A DNA stretch of 64,000 nucleotides. Source: Sequoia sempervirens. Its lineage: Eukaryota; Streptophyta; Pinopsida; Cupressales; Cupressaceae. Location: assembly GCA_007258455.2 (NCBI GenBank), contig VDFB02000003.1, forward strand, positions 43,031,986 to 43,095,985, given 5' to 3'. The notes under the pieces are model-generated. The model saw only the letters and a program-made list of their open reading frames with translations. It was not told the DNA's origin and made no database searches. Positions 60,307-64,000 of this stretch are shown in pieces (positions within the stretch are counted from its first letter, which is position 1; every line of letters starts with the position of its first letter). A program made the translations under genes and the position numbers.

Positions 60307-61160
60307 CTAATCTTTGTACAACACTTTTTCATTGAATATGGCATCCCTGCTTCTCACAATTTTTTGATTTTCAAAATCCAAAAGCCTATAACCAAATTCA
60401 TCAATGCCATATCCAAAAAATATACATTTCTTTGATTTTGCATCAAGCTTGGTTCTATTTTTAGAATCTACATGTGCAAATGCTTCACAATCGAAGGTCT
60501 TGAGAAAATAATAACTCACCTTCTTACTTATCCATGCTTCCTCTGGAATACCACAACCCAAAGGATTAGAGGGACCTCTATTGATTAAATAAACAACAGT
60601 GTTTACAGCCTTTTCCCACATGTTTAAAGGCAGCCCAACATGCAATCTCATAGTCCGTGCACGCTCCATTATATTGTTCTATTCATGTGCTCAACCACTC
60701 CATTTTCCTGTGGAGTCCTTGGAACCGTTTTCTGCCTACGAATACCATTAGAGGAACAATAATATTCAAACTCTTTGCTGCAATACTCACCACCATTATT
60801 AGATCTGAGACATTTTAAATTTTTACCTGTGTCATTCTCAACCAAGCTTCTCCATTTCTTAAAAGTTTCAAATACATCAGATTTCTGCCTAAGGAAATAA
60901 ATACATACCTTCCTTGTTGCATCATCAATAAAAGTGACATAATACCGAGAGCCATCAAGAGAAGATACTTGAGCTGGTCCCCATACATTCGTATGCACAA
61001 GCTCCAATTTCTCGTCTTTCTTTTGCTTCCCACCCTTGAGAAAACTCTCTTTTGTTTTCCATACACACAACTTTCACAAAAATCCATATTAACACATTTC
61101 AGACCTGGTAAAACATTCTTTGAATGAAGTACTTTCATACCTTTTACACTCATATGCCCA
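60307..61160 (-). pseudogene. minus Copia integrase with both catalytic Asp changed
   Basis: GAG-pre-integrase pieces end CESCVYGKQKR near 61060. The core reads ELVHTNVWGP, FIDDAT, LRSNNGGEY and PQENGVVEH. The two Asp of the D,D-35-E triad (normally HTDVWGP and SDNGGEY) are Asn, both GAT to AAT, while the Glu remains. The SH3-like C-terminal part, DAKSKKCIFFGYG and RSRDAIFNE, is clean at 60669-60307. A shift or stop separates the two halves. Confidence 0.9.
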
Positions 61161-61559
61161 AGTCTATTATGCCATAGTGTTTATTCAGAATCCACAACAA
61201 CTATCTGATTTTTTTCCTACTAAACTACAACTATTCTTGAACATTGATTTATATCTACAATAGCTAAAGTACAAGGAATAGTATGACCTGCACAAAGATA
61301 TAAGGTGACTACTTTCACACCTTTTTCTACCACTAAGGCACCTTTTGTAACCTTCCAATTTTTATCACTAAATGTAACAACACAACCTTCATCATCTAGT
61401 TGCCCTGCTGAAATTAAATTTCTTTTTAACTTTGGAATGTGCCTTACCTCATGTAGTAGCTAGTGATTCCTATTCTGCAACTTAATCTTGATTCTTCCCT
61501 TTCCAATAATATGACAGGGTTCGTTATCTCCCAAATAAACCAACCCAAAATCCCCTTGG

Positions 61560-62501
61560 ACATAATCAAGAAAATAACTTGTATGGGGCATAGCATGAAA
61601 TGAAGCAATCTAACACCCAAGAATCATCAACATTATCAAGGGAAAGAATCAAAACATCCTCATCAGATTTATTACTTACCACATTTTCCTCTTTATTGCC
61701 TTCCTTTTTGTCTCCTTTATTTTTTTGAGACCAACAATATTTCTTTAAATGACCTGGCTTACCACAGTACTAGCAATCCCTCTTGTCTCTAGATTGGGAC
61801 CTTTTTTCCTTTGATTTTCCTCATGAATTCCCATGACTTGTAGAATTGTTTCCTTTCTCCTTTTTTTTCCCCCTGCTTTTTGCATTCAAAACACTGCCTG
61901 ATGTGGATGTTCCACCTGATATTTTCCTATGAATTTCCTCGCTCAAAATAACACCAACAACATCATCAAATTTTAGTGTATTCGAACTAGAAACAAAATT
62001 GCTAACAACCATTACCAAGCTATTCTAGCTTTCAGGCAAAGAACACATAATCAAAAGAGCCCTGACTTCTTCGCCAAAGTTTACATTTACATAAGTTGAT
62101 TGACTGGTAACCGTATTAAACTCATTTAAATGATCAGCAACTGACCCACCTTCTGCCATTTTCATATTAAATAAACGTTTCATAAGAAATACCTTATTTG
62201 AAGTGAAAGGATTTTCATATAACTTCGTCAAGGTTTCCATCAACTCTTGAGTTGTCTTTGATGTTGTAATATTGAATGCCATTGATTGTGCCAGGCATAA
62301 ATGAATGGCTCCCAGTGCCTTTTTGTTTAGAAGATTCCAATCCTCATCACTCATTATTGTCGGTTTCTTGGCTATTCCTTCCAATGACCTCCATAAATCC
62401 TTCTGATAGAGATAATCTTCCATCTGCATCTTCCATAATTGATAGTTTTTCCCATTGAATTTATCTACCTTTAATTTACCCTCGCTCGCCATTGGTCCCA
62501 C
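61560..62501 (-). pseudogene. minus Copia gag, knuckle and protease remnant
   Basis: Gag starts at the ATG near 62492-62501 (MASEGKLKVDKFNGKNYQLW) and reads cleanly to 62025: LWRSLEG, LNKKALGAIHLCLA, LKMAEGGSVADHLNEFN-like. The knuckle near 61755-61795 is C-stop-YCGKPGHLKKYC. The protease at about 61640-61600 is broken: WVLD is followed by a deletion and frameshift that removes the Ser-Gly of the active site before SFHAMPH. Confidence 0.82.
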
Positions 62502-62577
62502 TTAGCCGTGAGACTCCCACTCAACCGTGAGACCTTCCTATAGATGATAATTGAACACAACCCACTATGATACCACT

Positions 62578-63022
62578 TGTTAGGGTTAGAAGGCATATAT
62601 CTAACAATTAAATGCAAATTTGATCAATAAAACAAAGAAATAAAACACAGAAAAACTATAGCAGAAATAAGACAACACAAAGAATTTAACGTGGTTCACC
62701 CAATCAGGGCTACATCCACAAAACCGTAGCCATTCAATGATTTTATTATCCAGTGTAAAACATATTACAATATTTCTAATAATTCCCTACTGCAACCCCC
62801 ATCCAAATCACTTATAACAAGCTTTTTAGAAGCTTCTAGAATTAGGGTTTTACAAAGTTGGTTTTTTTCCTTTTCGGTGATGAGATGAAAAAAATGGGAA
62901 ATAATTTTTTCTTGGGGGCTGCTGCCCTCGAACCCCCGCTCGAGGCCTGACTCGGCCCTGGACCCCGGTGAGGATACATGAAGTGTGTACATTATAGCAT
63001 GATTAGTCACCACATACCAACA
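62578..63022 (-). repeat. 5' LTR of minus-strand Copia (445 bp)
   Basis: It ends CACATACCAACA just before ATTAT. On the minus strand GGTGAACCACGTTAAATTC lies towards the 3' end of the LTR, similar to the CCACGTAAA segment in the other LTRs. Confidence 0.93.
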
Positions 63023-63027
63023 ATTAT

Positions 63028-64000
63028 GAAAATAGTTTTCACTGCCCAAGATCACTCTCTAGAGCATGCTTGTGCCCTCCAAGAATGTCTCAGAGTTATG
63101 CCTAACAAAATCTCTTTTGTTCAGAGGGATTACTGTGAGAAATTTATCACCATTAAGGATTTCAAAGAAGCTGTGAGCACTATAGAAGATTTCAAAGCAC
63201 TACGAATCGATGGTTCCCTTGTGAGTTCTATAAATCCCTTTGGGACTGTGTGGGAGAAGATCTTCATAAAGTTTACTTGGAGGGTTTTCATTCCAAATCC
63301 CTAGGCCATCTAATCAATAAAGGAAATATAAAATTCATACCTAAGGTTGGTGATCTTGAATACAACTACAATTGGTGGCCTATCGAGCTCCTCAATGTCT
63401 CCTACAAAATCATAGCCAAAGATCTTGCCTTGAAGATTTGTCATCTTCTCCCTCAAATCATTTTCCTAGAGTAGACTGGATTTATTAAATCCAAATTCAT
63501 TTTGGATAACATCATTGCAGTTTGGAAAGGTATGGAGTGAGCTCGGTGCTCCCACTAGAAAACCATTTTTTTGAAAATAGACTTTGCTAAAGCTTAGGAC
63601 CACATTGAATGGTTCTTCATTCTTGCTATGCTTTCTGCTCTGAACTTTGGTGCCAATTTTATCCAATCTGTGAGCATGTTTTTTTCCAAGGCCTCTACCT
63701 AGATCACTATCAATGACTGCTAATATTAATATTTTTTCTTGCTTTTCTCCATTTTCCAAGGTTTCCCACTTGCTCCTTCTTTGTATGTCCTTGTTGCTGA
63801 AGGTTTTGGCTATCTCCTAGCCCACTCTATCTCCCAAAGTCTTGTTTGGGGGATCACCTTGCCTAATTCATCAACTCATCTTGTTAATGGGCATTTTTTT
63901 GATGAATCTTTTCTAACTTTACTAGAGGATAAAGATAATGTCAAGGAAACCATAAAATTTCTTTGACATGTTTTTCTTGGCCTTTGGGTTTACTATTCAA
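63028..64000 (+). pseudogene. LINE 2 reverse transcriptase, N-terminal half
   Basis: Finger and palm pieces follow RT order: INKGNIKFIPKVGDLE, ELLNVSYKIIAKDLALKI, SKFILDNIIAVWKGM, a motif A remnant (KIDFAKA-stop-DHIEWFF near 63575), QGFPLAPSLYVLVAEGFGYLL in pieces near 63758, and FFDESFLTLLED near 63890, where the usual ADD motif C is now FDE. Stops interrupt it, and it runs off the window. Confidence 0.8.

Larger units (their letters stand above)
57961..63022 (-). mobile_element. Copia LTR retrotransposon, minus strand, 5.06 kb
   Basis: LTRs lie at 57961-58407 and 62578-63022, with target duplication ATTAT. On the minus strand gag, protease, integrase, RT and RNase H occur in Copia order. 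A tRNA-Met-like PBS (AGTGGTATCATAGTGGG on the minus strand) lies next to the 5' LTR at about 62560-62576, and a purine tract AAGTGGGAT lies next to the 3' LTR. Many stops and catalytic losses make it dead. Confidence 0.95.
55560..64000 (+). mobile_element. second LINE, split by a Copia element, runs off right edge
   Basis: DUF4283-type ORF1, endonuclease and the start of RT are read at 55590-57955 and RT continues at 63028-64000 after the minus-strand Copia. It is heavily broken. The 3' half lies beyond the window. It lies immediately right of a solo LTR. Confidence 0.85.

Noticed and set aside
1..64000. A host protein-coding gene
   Set aside because: No frame with plant single-copy gene character (intact domain, exon pattern) was seen; every recognisable domain belongs to a transposable element.

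Overview
The window looks like intergenic chromosome from a large-genome seed plant. I favour a gymnosperm such as a conifer, because there are four old LTR-retrotransposon insertions, two long RNase H-bearing LINEs, AT-rich spacers and no convincing host gene in 64 kb. That assignment is inference. No rRNA, tRNA, CRISPR or bacterial feature was seen. Almost everything readable is a decayed transposable element.

Layout. 1-2067 (-): a degenerate gag-like or 'plant transposon protein'-like frame, continuing off the left edge. 2277-8134 (-): a nearly full LINE (DUF4283/zinc knuckle ORF1; endonuclease, RT, zf-RVT and RNase H ORF2). 8193-9087: an inverted repeat and an AT-rich tandem duplication holding a tiny LINE tail. 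10.5-11.0 kb and 37.7-38.1 kb: two direct copies of a non-coding repeat. 11.6-13.5 kb (+), 31.4-34.4 kb (-) and 49.7-51.5 kb (+): three copies of an unfamiliar non-coding repeat, each carrying four imperfect palindromes built on GGGACTCATAYGCCA. 13.6-31.4 kb: an old Ty3/gypsy element, split by a 13.7 kb LTR element without pol (17152-30815, TSD GAGTT). That element is itself split by a Copia element (21387-27185, TSD TTGAA), and its 3' LTR carries a 376 bp hAT-type MITE with an 8 bp TSD. 32964-34238 and 53696-55422: solo LTRs with TSDs. 39.96-43.66 kb (-): a 1.2 k-codon frame interrupted only by stop codons, mostly TAG. 47136-47504 (-): a 369 bp TRIM. 55.6 kb to the right edge (+): a second LINE, split at 57961-63022 by a minus-strand Copia element (TSD ATTAT).

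How the parts relate. The window is a record of successive insertions: gypsy first, then the pol-less LTR element, then Copia and the hAT MITE. Removing the inserts computationally rejoins the interrupted reading frames at two junctions, which supports the boundaries. None of the elements can be autonomous as they stand. Most lost catalytic residues and many stops look like C:G to T:A changes, the pattern expected of methylated, silenced transposons.

The best candidates for something undescribed are the four-palindrome repeat family and the recurring very long gag-like frames without recognisable polymerase.
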